A stretch of DNA of 64,000 nucleotides from Pseudomonas fluorescens (GTDB lineage Bacteria > Pseudomonadota > Gammaproteobacteria > Pseudomonadales > Pseudomonadaceae): the NCBI RefSeq assembly GCF_000802965.1, contig NZ_JSAK01000029.1:26359-90358 (forward strand), written 5' to 3'. Below the pieces are notes generated by a model. It ran no database searches. It was not told the origin of the DNA and saw only the letters and a program-made list of their open reading frames with translations. Both the position numbers and the translations under genes were made by a program. Positions within the stretch are counted from its first letter, which is position 1; each line of letters starts with the position of its first letter. This document shows, in pieces, positions 17,121 to 26,251 of the stretch.

Positions 17121-17884
17121 ATCGCCTGATCAACCTGGCACTGCTGCTGAGCATCGTTGCGGCGGTGGTCGTTTCGTTCATCTACCTGAGCATCGACCTC
17201 GGCGAACTCGGCGGTAGCGGCAACCTGAAGCAGATGGGCGCGTATGCGCAGCGTTTTCTCAACCCGGACCTGAGCGCGAGTCACCTGCAAGCCATCGCTC
17301 ACGGCGCCCTGGAAACCATCGCCATGTCGGCCCTGGGCACGTTGCTCGCGGCGGTGTTCGGCCTGCTGTTGGCATTGCCCGCCGCCGGACGATTCGGCTG
17401 GCCGCTGCAGAGCGCGTCGCGCCTTGTGCTCAATGCCCTGCGCGCGGTGCCGGAACTGGTGTGGGCCGCGCTGATGGTGCTGGCCGCCGGGCTCGGCCCC
17501 AATGCCGGCACCCTGGCCCTGGCCCTGCACACCACCGGCGTGCTTGGCCGCTTGTTCGCCGAAGCGCTGGAAAACACCCCGCCGGAACCCGCCGAAGCGA
17601 TCCGCCTGCAAGGCGGCAACGCCGTGTGGGCCTTCTGCTACGGCACCTTGCCCAATCTGCTGCCGCAGTTGCTGGCCTACATTCTGTACCGCTGGGAAAA
17701 CAACATTCGCATGGCCAGCGTGCTGGGCTTCGTCGGCGCCGGCGGCTTGGGCCAGATGCTCTATGTCAGCCTCAGCCTGTTCCAGGAAGCTCAAGCCAGC
17801 ACGGTCATCCTGGCCATGTTGTTGCTGGTGTTTGCCGTCGACTCGCTGAGTAGCTGGAGCCGTCAACGCTGGGTCAAGGCGTGA
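17117..17884 (+). CDS. ABC transporter permease (PhnE-like), second
   Basis: A 255-residue paralogue of the preceding permease, with the matching EAA-like loop AEAIRLQGGNAVWAFCYG and the segment FVGAGGLGQML. The ATG at 17117 overlaps the previous stop (ATGA) and has GGAGG upstream. The pair would form a heterodimeric channel. Confidence 0.88.
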   Translation: MNRLINLALLLSIVAAVVVSFIYLSIDLGELGGSGNLKQMGAYAQRFLNPDLSASHLQAIAHGALETIAMSALGTLLAAVFGLLLALPAAGRFGWPLQSASRLVLNALRAVPELVWAALMVLAAGLGPNAGTLALALHTTGVLGRLFAEALENTPPEPAEAIRLQGGNAVWAFCYGTLPNLLPQLLAYILYRWENNIRMASVLGFVGAGGLGQMLYVSLSLFQEAQASTVILAMLLLVFAVDSLSSWSRQRWVKA

Positions 17885-18153
17885 ATCGACAACGCTTAGG
17901 CATGGCTGGCCGAGCGAAAAATAATTGCCTCACTGTCCAACCCACGCTGGCGTCAACGCCTGCCGTGCACTAACGTTCATGCTATCGGCCAGAATAATTC
18001 AGCGAGCGTTTCGATCCTCCAGATTTTTCGCCAGAAAGTTGCGCGGATCGCTGCATTTTTTTGCCTCGTCCACCCATGAGTTCCGCGCACAATCACTCAG
18101 ACTTTCGAGTCACGATGTTAACCTTGTAGCGCTCATGCGGAGTACGGAAACAG
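17885..18153. other. Intergenic region before the adenylation gene
   Basis: About 270 bases of lower GC than the upstream operon, marking the transition to the lower-GC locus. The promoter of the adenylation gene should lie here. I see no terminator with a clear T-run and no REP. Confidence 0.4.
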
Positions 18154-20967
18154 ATGCAGGATGGCCGCCCCAACCCAACACTTGATCTGGAATATTGTGC
18201 CGAACGTCCGATATTCACGGCCTTCTTACAACAGGCAAAACAAGCGCCTGATGCCATTGCGGTCATCTCCCATGACACAACCTGCAGCTATCGACAGCTT
18301 GAAGAGATAAGCCGCGGCATTGCTTCGTGGTTGATTGCAAATGGCGCCACCGAATCCGACCGGATCGTCATTGTTTCCAGTCGTTGTGCCGGGCTGGTCT
18401 ACTCAATGCTCGGCGCCTCGCGTGCCGGGTTGACCTTTACCGTCGCCGACATGGCCTATCCGCCTGCGCGCATCGGGCAAATCATTCATTTGCTTGAGCC
18501 TGCTTTTGTTTTGCTGTGCGGCGAGGCTACATTCGAACTGCAAGGGACAGGGAATACCAGTCCGCAGATCGTCCGGGTTCCGGAAACAGCAGGCGAAGCA
18601 CTGCGTCAGTTCAATTCTGATCAACATAATTTGCCGGAGATCGACCCTGGCAAAGCGGCCTATATCACGTTCACGTCGGGAAGTACTGGCGAACCCAAAG
18701 GCATTGTTACAACCCACGCGCCTTTGGTGCATTTCATTGAGTGGCATACCAAGCGTCATTCGCTATCAAAAGATGATTGCTTTTCCTTGCTCTCCGGACT
18801 TGGTCATGATCCGGTTTATCGAGACGTTTTCACGCCTCTGTCCATTGGCGCGAAAGTGATTATTCCTGCGCAATCAACCGTCATAGATCCATCTGCACTG
18901 GCGACATGGATATACAAATATCAAATATCCATCATTCACCTGACGCCTCCACTTGGAAAACTCATTGAAACCGGGACAAAACTTAACGACCTGAAGCTCA
19001 ACGAGCTGCGTTATCTTTTTTGGGGCGGCGATGCGTTAAGCAATACGCTTTACGAACAAATACGCGCTATCGCGCCGAGCGCCATCAGCGTGAACTTCTA
19101 CGGCACAACAGAAACGCCCCAAGCCATGGCGTACCACCCAGTCGACCCTGAAGCCGACAACGCCAAGATCCCACTGGGAAAAGGTATCGAAGGCGCGCAA
19201 CTGTTGATCGTGGATGACTCGAATCAGTTGGTACGCGAAGGACAAACCGGTGAAATCCTGATTCGTAGTCCTTATCTATCGCAGGGTTACTGGGCTGATC
19301 CGGCGCTAACCCGGGAAAAATTCGTTGCGAACCCCTTTACCCATGTCGAAAACGATATTTGTTACAGAACCGGAGACCTGGGCACTTACCTTTCAGATGG
19401 CAGCGTCAGCTTTCTGGGTCGGGGCGACAGCCAGGTCAAGATTCGCGGCCATCGAATCGAGCTCAGTGAAATCGAAGGGGCGATTTCACGACACTCCCGG
19501 ATCAAACAGTGCGTGGTCGTCGCAGCCAAAGACCATGCGATGACAAGGCTGGTTGCTTATTGCGTTGCGACAACCCCTGTCTCAGCCGCTGAGTTGCGTG
19601 AACATGTCGGCGATGAACTCCCGGAGTACATGGTGCCGGCGTTGTTCGTATTTCTGGATGCCATTCCACTGACACCGAATGGAAAAATTGATAAACGGGC
19701 ATTGCCACCGATTGCTGGCAACACGGATACAGCGCCCGTAAATTCGAATCAGAAGCTGTCCCCCCTCGCGCTCAAGCTCACGGCCGCGTGGTCGGAAATA
19801 CTCGAAGTCACACACATTGACGCCGGCTTGTCGTTCGTCGAACTGGGTGGAGATTCGCTCTCGTTCGTTCAGGCTTCAATGGTCCTGGAAGAGCTGATCG
19901 GGCACTTGCCAGAACAATGGGAAACCAGGCCCATACGTGAACTGTGCGAACTGACCAACATCGCCAAGCCTTCAAAATTCTCGGTTCGGGAGATGGAGCT
20001 CCCTGTCCTGTTGCGCGTCATATCGATCATGTTCATTGTTATCGGGCATTTTAATCTTTTTCCGATATGGCCAATTTCAGGCGAGACCACTGTTTTATTT
20101 TTGGTATCCGGCATCAGCCTGGCAAGATTTCAACTAAACGCCATAAACGAACGCGGCAACGCGCGCATGCTTCTCAAGTCCATCATCAGCATTGCCGCGC
20201 CCACTATTCTTTACACAATCTTGCTGCAGGTCGTGTTCGACAAAATTCACTGGCAAACACTGCTGCTGATTTCAAACTGGTTCCCCTCGAGCATCACCGG
20301 TGACTTTGCGTATTGGTACATTGAAGTTCTGCTGCAGATGATCGTCATCATTGGCTTCGCGCTTTCATTCCAGCGCGTTAGAAGCATCATCATGTCGAAC
20401 CCGTTTCGTCACCTCGTCATTGCGGCCTGCTTATTGGCAGTGGCGGACCTCATGATTAACAAGTATCTGTTTGATGCGACCGGTCTGTTTAACAGAGTGC
20501 CACAGCACTATCTTGCGATCATGGTGCTCGGCATGGCGATTCACTACGCCCATTCGACCAAGCGGAAATTGATCGCCAGCGCAGTGACTGTGATGATTAT
20601 TGCCTTCCAGGATTTCCAGGCACTCTCCGGCCTTGCAACACAAGGTCTAGAGACGGGTATTTATGTTGATATAGCCTTGCCCGCCGTTCTCGCGTTGATC
20701 TGGATTCGCTCTATTCCCGTGCCAGGCCTCATCGCCCGGGGTCTCGCATTGATCGCGTCCTCGACGCTGTACATTTATCTGACGCATTTCCAGTTCCAGT
20801 CCGTGGCCCGCCACCTCTATGATCAGCCAGCGCTCGCGGTAGTCATAGCCATCGCCGGTGGCATTGCAGTGGGTTATGCCTGGAACAAAGGCGTTCGTAT
20901 CCTGGTATTGCTCTGGAATAAAGGAGCAAAAAAGACTCGCCCGGATACGATTGAGCGAGTGGCATGA
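18154..20967 (+). CDS. Adenylation-carrier-membrane acyltransferase fusion (NRPS-like)
   Basis: A 937-residue protein in three parts. Residues about 1-530 form an amino-acid adenylation domain: FTSGSTGEPKG (A3), YGTTET (A5), YRTGDLG (A7), GRGDSQVKIRGHRIEL (A8), PNGKIDK (A10). Its A4 region GLGHDPVYRDVFTPL and the HLTPPLGKL and FWGGDAL segments resemble Lys2-type aminoadipate reductases rather than standard NRPS. Residues about 540-610 are a carrier domain, Ser568 in GGDSL being the phosphopantetheine site. Residues about 615-925 contain roughly ten hydrophobic helices beginning LPVLLRVISIMFIVIGHF, which resembles the acyltransferase-3 entry helix with its His. There is no condensation, reductase or thioesterase domain. 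It may activate an amino acid or dicarboxylate and pass it to a membrane-side acceptor, as Dlt systems do. GC is clearly lower than neighbours. Confidence 0.75.
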   Translation: MQDGRPNPTLDLEYCAERPIFTAFLQQAKQAPDAIAVISHDTTCSYRQLEEISRGIASWLIANGATESDRIVIVSSRCAGLVYSMLGASRAGLTFTVADMAYPPARIGQIIHLLEPAFVLLCGEATFELQGTGNTSPQIVRVPETAGEALRQFNSDQHNLPEIDPGKAAYITFTSGSTGEPKGIVTTHAPLVHFIEWHTKRHSLSKDDCFSLLSGLGHDPVYRDVFTPLSIGAKVIIPAQSTVIDPSALATWIYKYQISIIHLTPPLGKLIETGTKLNDLKLNELRYLFWGGDALSNTLYEQIRAIAPSAISVNFYGTTETPQAMAYHPVDPEADNAKIPLGKGIEGAQLLIVDDSNQLVREGQTGEILIRSPYLSQGYWADPALTREKFVANPFTHVENDICYRTGDLGTYLSDGSVSFLGRGDSQVKIRGHRIELSEIEGAISRHSRIKQCVVVAAKDHAMTRLVAYCVATTPVSAAELREHVGDELPEYMVPALFVFLDAIPLTPNGKIDKRALPPIAGNTDTAPVNSNQKLSPLALKLTAAWSEILEVTHIDAGLSFVELGGDSLSFVQASMVLEELIGHLPEQWETRPIRELCELTNIAKPSKFSVREMELPVLLRVISIMFIVIGHFNLFPIWPISGETTVLFLVSGISLARFQLNAINERGNARMLLKSIISIAAPTILYTILLQVVFDKIHWQTLLLISNWFPSSITGDFAYWYIEVLLQMIVIIGFALSFQRVRSIIMSNPFRHLVIAACLLAVADLMINKYLFDATGLFNRVPQHYLAIMVLGMAIHYAHSTKRKLIASAVTVMIIAFQDFQALSGLATQGLETGIYVDIALPAVLALIWIRSIPVPGLIARGLALIASSTLYIYLTHFQFQSVARHLYDQPALAVVIAIAGGIAVGYAWNKGVRILVLLWNKGAKKTRPDTIERVA

Positions 20968-21036
20968 CCTTAGCGTTATAGGGTGATCCGGGCCGGAAAT
21001 TTCCGGCCGGTTGATCGGCATGAATGGAGAGACACG

Positions 21037-22149
21037 ATGAGTAGTATCACCCTTGACGATAAGCACCGCCTCGCCCTGGTTGACGCATTGCGCTGCTTTG
21101 CGGCGCTATGGGTGGTCCTGTTTCACTTCTCCGAGGGCAATCACCTTCCAACGCTTCTGGCAGCCATTCCGACCTGGTTGAAATATATCGTTTTCGACGC
21201 GGGTCACCTGGGTGTGCCGGTCTTTTTCGTTTTAAGCGGAATCGTCATGGCAGCCACGACATTTCGCGTGCCGATGAACAGTGCGAATGCTGCGAACTTT
21301 GTCGCGCGCCGTCTAGTACGCCTTGCCCCGCCCTACTATGCCGCCGTGGCGCTAGGCGTGTTGGTGATTGCGGCGAAACATCTGTCCGGGCAAAACGGGA
21401 TTCAACTTCCAGGTTTTACGGATATTCTCGGGCATCTGGCGTTTCTTCAAGGCTTCCTGGGTATCGAAAACATCATCACCGTGTTCTGGACCCTGTGTAT
21501 CGAAGTCCAGTTTTACATTGCCTTTGCCGTACTACTTTGGTTAGCCCATCAAGCCAATGGGGGCGAAGTTTTCCAGGCGCGCAATATTGCTATTTGGGTC
21601 AGCGCACTATTGGCACTGCTTTGGCCAACCGGCCTGATTCAATCGATAGGCTGGCAAGGCGGGTTCATTGGATTCTGGTTCAGCTTCATGGCCGGGGTTT
21701 TATGTGGCCAGACCCTTAAAGGCACAAGACAGAGCCGATACATTGCCGTTGGATACTGCGCAGTGCTTCTGCTTATCGGTGTTGCGAGCGAAAATTCATT
21801 CGCCATTGCTGCCGGGCTAACGGGTCTATCGTTTTGTTTGCTGGTGAATCACTCTGCCACCTTGGGTTTCATGTCCAGCTATCCAGTGATAAAGCTCGGC
21901 TTGATTTCCTACAGCCTGTATTTATTTCATTCGCCCGTGATTGGCACTTTCATGCGGCTGTTCCGGCGCTTCCTGCCGTCTGGCCTGGTGACCGACACAC
22001 TGGCGTTGATCCTTGGATTAGCCGCCTGCATCACATTTGCCGCCATCGCCTACATGATCTTCGAACGTCCCGCCATCGCATGGAGCAGGCGCATCAAATT
22101 CAAACGCACCGACGCCGTTGTTGTTCAATCGGACGTCAATCCAGGCTGA
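21037..22149 (+). CDS. Acyltransferase-3 family membrane protein
   Basis: A 370-residue integral membrane O-acyltransferase. The start LALVDALRCFAALWVVLFHFSEG carries the family Arg and catalytic His, and GVPVFFVLSGIVMA plus the TLCIEVQFYI segment follow the usual pattern; about ten helices. ATG at 21037 is preceded by GGAGAG at a good distance. It lies 69 bases after the fusion gene, likely co-transcribed, and may modify a surface or secreted glycan or the product made by the fusion protein. Confidence 0.85.
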   Translation: MSSITLDDKHRLALVDALRCFAALWVVLFHFSEGNHLPTLLAAIPTWLKYIVFDAGHLGVPVFFVLSGIVMAATTFRVPMNSANAANFVARRLVRLAPPYYAAVALGVLVIAAKHLSGQNGIQLPGFTDILGHLAFLQGFLGIENIITVFWTLCIEVQFYIAFAVLLWLAHQANGGEVFQARNIAIWVSALLALLWPTGLIQSIGWQGGFIGFWFSFMAGVLCGQTLKGTRQSRYIAVGYCAVLLLIGVASENSFAIAAGLTGLSFCLLVNHSATLGFMSSYPVIKLGLISYSLYLFHSPVIGTFMRLFRRFLPSGLVTDTLALILGLAACITFAAIAYMIFERPAIAWSRRIKFKRTDAVVVQSDVNPG

Positions 22150-22267
22150 ATCCAGTGGTGGCACGTGGATCCCCAAGTTGTACGAATCCGCCATCGACGG
22201 CTGTCTTTCAAGACAGACCGTAATAAATTTGCCAGATTCGGTTTACTTTTTTGAGGTTGCTCAAGGT

Positions 22268-22762
22268 ATGTCCAGTCTCGATCCATCCCTGCAAGACACC
22301 GCCGCACCTGATGGCGTTTGTTACGGCTGCGGCAGCAGCAATCCCCACGGGTTGCACATCAAGAGTTACTGGCATGAAGACGGCGTGCATGTCATGGCCG
22401 AACATGTGCCAGAGGCCAAGTATTGCGGTTGGCCTGATCTGGTTTATGGCGGGTTGATCGCGATGCTGGTCGATTGCCATTCAAACTGGACGGCGATGGC
22501 CTATCACTACCGCAATGAGCAGCGCGAAGTCAGTAGCCTGCCCCGCATCAACTGCGTGACCGGCAACCTCGGTATCAAATTCATCAAACCGACGCCCATG
22601 GGTATTCCTCTGACCCTGCGCGCGAAGGTCGAAGGTGAAGTGGGACGCAAATGCCGGGTGATCTGTGAGGTATTTGCCGGGGACGTGCTCACCGCTGTCG
22701 GAGACTCCGTTTTTGTTCGCGTCGATACCGGGCAACTGGCGGACGCCGCTCATGGCCGATAG
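22268..22762 (+). CDS. Hotdog-fold PaaI-type thioesterase
   Basis: A 164-residue single-hotdog protein. CYGCGSSNPHGLHI is the N-terminal Cys-rich motif of this PaaI-like branch; YGGLIAMLVDCHSNWTA is the helix with the usual acidic catalytic residue (Asp) after the glycine pair. It probably cleaves an acyl-CoA or acyl-carrier thioester. It follows the acyltransferase by 118 bases on the same strand; with the carrier-domain protein upstream, an editing or release role is possible but inferred. Confidence 0.75.
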   Translation: MSSLDPSLQDTAAPDGVCYGCGSSNPHGLHIKSYWHEDGVHVMAEHVPEAKYCGWPDLVYGGLIAMLVDCHSNWTAMAYHYRNEQREVSSLPRINCVTGNLGIKFIKPTPMGIPLTLRAKVEGEVGRKCRVICEVFAGDVLTAVGDSVFVRVDTGQLADAAHGR

Positions 22763-22875
22763 TTGTTTTAGTCCCGACGGCTGCTCATCTTAAAGTGAGC
22801 AGCGAGCCCCTGCGAAAAGCGGCGTAACCGCTTACAATTGCGCCTTTTACCGCAAATCAGGCAGGCAACAAGGCT

Positions 22876-24054
22876 ATGGCGCTCGACCCTCCGACGATGT
22901 TGACAATCTCGATCGCCCTCGCAACGGCCGCTGCGCTGTACCTGGCGATCGAGTGGCGCAGCATTCGTGAAACCTCGCTGCTGTTCTGGAGCGCAGGCTT
23001 TGCAACGATCACCGTGGGTTCGACACTCGCCCTGCTGCGCATGAGCGGCCTTTTGTTGATCGGCATCTGGTTCGCCAACGGTCTCTTGGTGTTGGCCCAC
23101 TGGTTTTTTCTGCTGGGCGTCGCGAGGTTCACGCAGGTACGCCTGTCTCGCGGCTGGTACCTGATTTTCGTCGCATGGGCAGGACTGTTGTTACTGCCGG
23201 ACGAGCCTTCCTGGTCGAAGATCATGCTGGTGGCGAACTCGCTGCTGGTTGCCCTGGTAACGCTCAGAGCCAGCTTCCTCCTGCGTCCCCACGGCAGGTC
23301 GTTGAGTGTGGGCGCGGTGCAGTTGCGCTATGTCTTGCTGGTCCACGGACTGTTCTATTTCATCAAGGCGCTGACGGCAATCGTCCCGGGCACCCTGATC
23401 GATCTTGCAGCCTTGCGCGGCGAAATCATTCAGATTTCCCTGGTCGAGGGCGCGATGGCGATCATGTTGATCGCGCTGTCGATGACCGGCACCGAGCGCT
23501 ATCGCCGGGAAAAGCGGATAGCCCGACTGGCCGCCCGTGATCCGTTGACCACCCTATACAACCGCCGTGCCCTCGAAGTGCGGGCACCACGCTTGCTGGC
23601 TGAAGTTTCGAGCACTCGACCGGGCGCCCTGCTGCTGATCGATATCGACAACTTCAAACTGGTCAACGACCTGTTCGGCCACATCGCCGGCGACCGACTT
23701 CTGGTCACGCTGAGCGAGATGATTCGTTCTCTACTGCCCGAAGGCGCGCTGGCGGCCCGATTGGGCGGTGACGAATTCGTCATTCTGCTGAGCAACGCAT
23801 CAAGGGCGGGAATCGTGGCGCTCGGCAGCACGCTACGCGAGCGGTTTCACAACGAGGCATCACAGACATTCGCCACGCCCGAAGCGGTGACTCTGAGCAT
23901 CGGGGCCAACCTGTTCGACCATCCGCCAGCCAGTCTGGCGGCATTGATCGAGCAAGGTGACGCGGCGCTTTATGAATCCAAGCGTGGCGGACGCGACAGC
24001 ATCCGCCTGGTAGACCGGACGCTGGCGCGCAGTGAGGGTCTACGCACAGATTGA
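22876..24054 (+). CDS. Membrane diguanylate cyclase (GGDEF)
   Basis: A 392-residue protein with seven or so N-terminal hydrophobic helices (to about residue 205) and a C-terminal GGDEF domain: DPLTTLYNRRAL, IDIDNFKLVND, and the active motif RLGGDEFVIL. It should make cyclic-di-GMP from two GTP at the inner membrane. There is no clear allosteric RxxD just before the motif. It converges with a second cyclase 16 bases away. Confidence 0.9.
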   Translation: MALDPPTMLTISIALATAAALYLAIEWRSIRETSLLFWSAGFATITVGSTLALLRMSGLLLIGIWFANGLLVLAHWFFLLGVARFTQVRLSRGWYLIFVAWAGLLLLPDEPSWSKIMLVANSLLVALVTLRASFLLRPHGRSLSVGAVQLRYVLLVHGLFYFIKALTAIVPGTLIDLAALRGEIIQISLVEGAMAIMLIALSMTGTERYRREKRIARLAARDPLTTLYNRRALEVRAPRLLAEVSSTRPGALLLIDIDNFKLVNDLFGHIAGDRLLVTLSEMIRSLLPEGALAARLGGDEFVILLSNASRAGIVALGSTLRERFHNEASQTFATPEAVTLSIGANLFDHPPASLAALIEQGDAALYESKRGGRDSIRLVDRTLARSEGLRTD

Positions 24055-24070
24055 CTCCCGCAAAGGCGCC

Positions 24071-25198
24071 TTACTCAGCCACCGCGACTTGATTGCGGCC
24101 ACGCGCCTTGGCTCGATACAGCGCCTTGTCGGCGTTGCTCATCAAACTGTGCAGATCCTTGTCGCTGGTTTCCATCGATGCCACCCCGACGCTGGCCGTG
24201 ATGCAGTGAACCGGCCCGGTCATCAGCCCGGCAATCGACTGGATGAGTTCCTCGGCGAGGTTCTGCGCCGCCTCAAGGGAAGTTTCCGGGAGCAAAACAG
24301 CGAACTCCTCACCCCCTAGCCGGCCGTGAATGTCCGATTCACGAAAGAACTTGCAGATCACTACGCCCATTTGCCGCAGCACCTGGTCGCCGACCTGATG
24401 GCCATAGGTATCGTTGATGTGTTTGAAGTGGTCCATATCCAACATCACCGCGCACAGCGGCAGCTGGTAGTTCTGGCAATGGTTGTACAAGCGCTGGGCC
24501 TGTTCGAAGAACGCCCGGCGATTCTTCAAACCGGTGAGTTCATCGGTTTGCGCGGCCCGGGTGGAAATACTGTGGGCCATTTCCATTTCACGGGTTAAGC
24601 GAAAGGCCGTTTCCAGAGCATCAGAAAGTTTGCGTGTCGCGCTGAATACAAATGACGCAAACACCAAAACCGCACCGCCGATACCGACTTGCAGGACCGT
24701 CGGCTGGAACAACAGCCAAATGGCGCTGGGAAACAACACCAGAACAATCGACACAACCGTCATGTAGCGATAGGCCGAATAACAGGACACCGCGCTGACC
24801 GACATGCCGACGGTAAAGAGCATGACCAGCGCCTGGGCCAAAATATCGTTTGCCGGCATGATCGCTAACGCGCCACCGCCCCAGATACTGGCGGATAACA
24901 CTAAGGTGACCCAATACAAACGTTCCCAGCGCAGAGGTGTGCGATCAGTTTCCGGACTGCGGAAATAGACAACAAACATCAAAATGCGCAACGACGTTGA
25001 ACCCAGCAGCAGCGCAACCCACCAGGCAACGACGGTGTGATCTATGCGTTCCCAACACAGCCAGCACAACATGGCCAACGCCAGGAAAGCACCGAAAACT
25101 GCGGGCACTGATTGGCGAAACAACTGATGCAATCGGTCAGTGCGTACCTGCTGCGCGATAAAGCTTTCCTGCTCACGCCGAAATCCAAGGCCATCCAT
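24071..25198 (-). CDS. Membrane diguanylate cyclase (GGEEF)
   Basis: A 375-residue protein with about six N-terminal membrane helices (residues 30-185, MASE2-like in size) followed by a GGDEF domain with DELTGLKNRRAFF, LDMDHFKHINDTYGH and the active GRLGGEEFAVL. It is transcribed toward the other cyclase. The N-terminus may sense a membrane signal; the ligand is unknown. Confidence 0.9.
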   Translation of the reverse strand: MDGLGFRREQESFIAQQVRTDRLHQLFRQSVPAVFGAFLALAMLCWLCWERIDHTVVAWWVALLLGSTSLRILMFVVYFRSPETDRTPLRWERLYWVTLVLSASIWGGGALAIMPANDILAQALVMLFTVGMSVSAVSCYSAYRYMTVVSIVLVLFPSAIWLLFQPTVLQVGIGGAVLVFASFVFSATRKLSDALETAFRLTREMEMAHSISTRAAQTDELTGLKNRRAFFEQAQRLYNHCQNYQLPLCAVMLDMDHFKHINDTYGHQVGDQVLRQMGVVICKFFRESDIHGRLGGEEFAVLLPETSLEAAQNLAEELIQSIAGLMTGPVHCITASVGVASMETSDKDLHSLMSNADKALYRAKARGRNQVAVAE

Positions 25199-25366
25199 TT
25201 GAGCCGCCTGATCATGATGCTATGCCGAACTAGCATTGTGGCACATTGCTCAGGCCGGGCCGCAAAACTCCTTGAACACTCGGGCTTGCAGTTATCGGAT
25301 AGCGCCGATTAGTCCCACCGCCCATCATCAGTGCGACACAACTAAGACCCCTTGGATAACTGCCTG

Positions 25367-26041
25367 ATGCGCTTCCTTTACTTGATTCCAGTCATACTTC
25401 TTATGGGCTTGACGGGCTGCACGACGATGCCCGCCGCAGAAACACGACACACCGGATACCTGGATGATTACAGCCGACTCTCAAAAGATCCCAAGTGGCC
25501 TGACAGCGAATACTGGGTCAAACCAACACTGGATCTGAAAAAAGATTATCGAAAGCGTATCTACCTGGAGCCGCCCAAGTTTTACTTTGTGGGCAAGGAT
25601 GTCGGGCTGATCACCGATCATCCCTCCGATACCAGCACCATGCTCAAGTACCTTCACCAGGCGATCCTCCTGGAGTTGTTAACCAGCGGCTACGATGTCA
25701 TCGCCCGCCCCGAACCGAACTCCCTTCTGCTGCGCACGGCCATTACTGGCAGCGAACGCACGCCACGGGATTTGTCCGTTCCGGAATACTTGCCAGTCGG
25801 ATTTGTCGTGGGCGGTGCGATGTACCTGACCGGCACTCGAGATGAAAGCTTGCGTATCTATTTTGAAAGTGAGTTGAGAGATGGCCAGACCGGTGAGCTG
25901 TTAGGTCAATCCGTCAGCGCCACCACTGGAAACGAGATTTCACCATCGGATAAAACCAAAGTCGAAGACACCTTTCCGGCCCTGGATACCTGGGCAAAAC
26001 AACTGCGTGAACGCGCAGACAGTGCCTTTGCCTCCAACTAA
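25367..26041 (+). CDS. DUF3313-like lipoprotein
   Basis: A 224-residue protein with a lipoprotein signal: MRFLYLIPVILLMGLTGC, lipobox LTGC, so Cys18 is the likely lipidated residue. The mature part has the DUF3313 look (GYLDDYSRLSKDPKWPDSEYW, then alternating strands and a repeated acidic tail). The ATG at 25367 begins a normal lipoprotein signal; a TTG 15 bases upstream is less likely. First gene of a lower-GC block. Function unknown. Confidence 0.75.
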   Translation: MRFLYLIPVILLMGLTGCTTMPAAETRHTGYLDDYSRLSKDPKWPDSEYWVKPTLDLKKDYRKRIYLEPPKFYFVGKDVGLITDHPSDTSTMLKYLHQAILLELLTSGYDVIARPEPNSLLLRTAITGSERTPRDLSVPEYLPVGFVVGGAMYLTGTRDESLRIYFESELRDGQTGELLGQSVSATTGNEISPSDKTKVEDTFPALDTWAKQLRERADSAFASN

Positions 26042-26251
26042 TCTGCGCCAACGACTTCAAGACAAAGGACTGTCTTGAGTTGCGGGCCAGCCGTGACAAA
26101 ACACCACACTCTACTTGTCAGTTTCAGTACTTTCCGTTAGCGTCACGCCGCCGCGCCCTCACAGTGACTGTCTAGCCCCGCCTGTTGAGTCACCTCGCCG
26201 TACCCAATTCGTCTGTATACTCTGCCGAGCCCGCCTGAATGGAGGATTTCC

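Noticed and set aside
22118..22267. Upstream extension of the thioesterase reading frame
   Set aside because: It overlaps the acyltransferase end and lacks family similarity; the ATG at 22268 starts the normal motif set.
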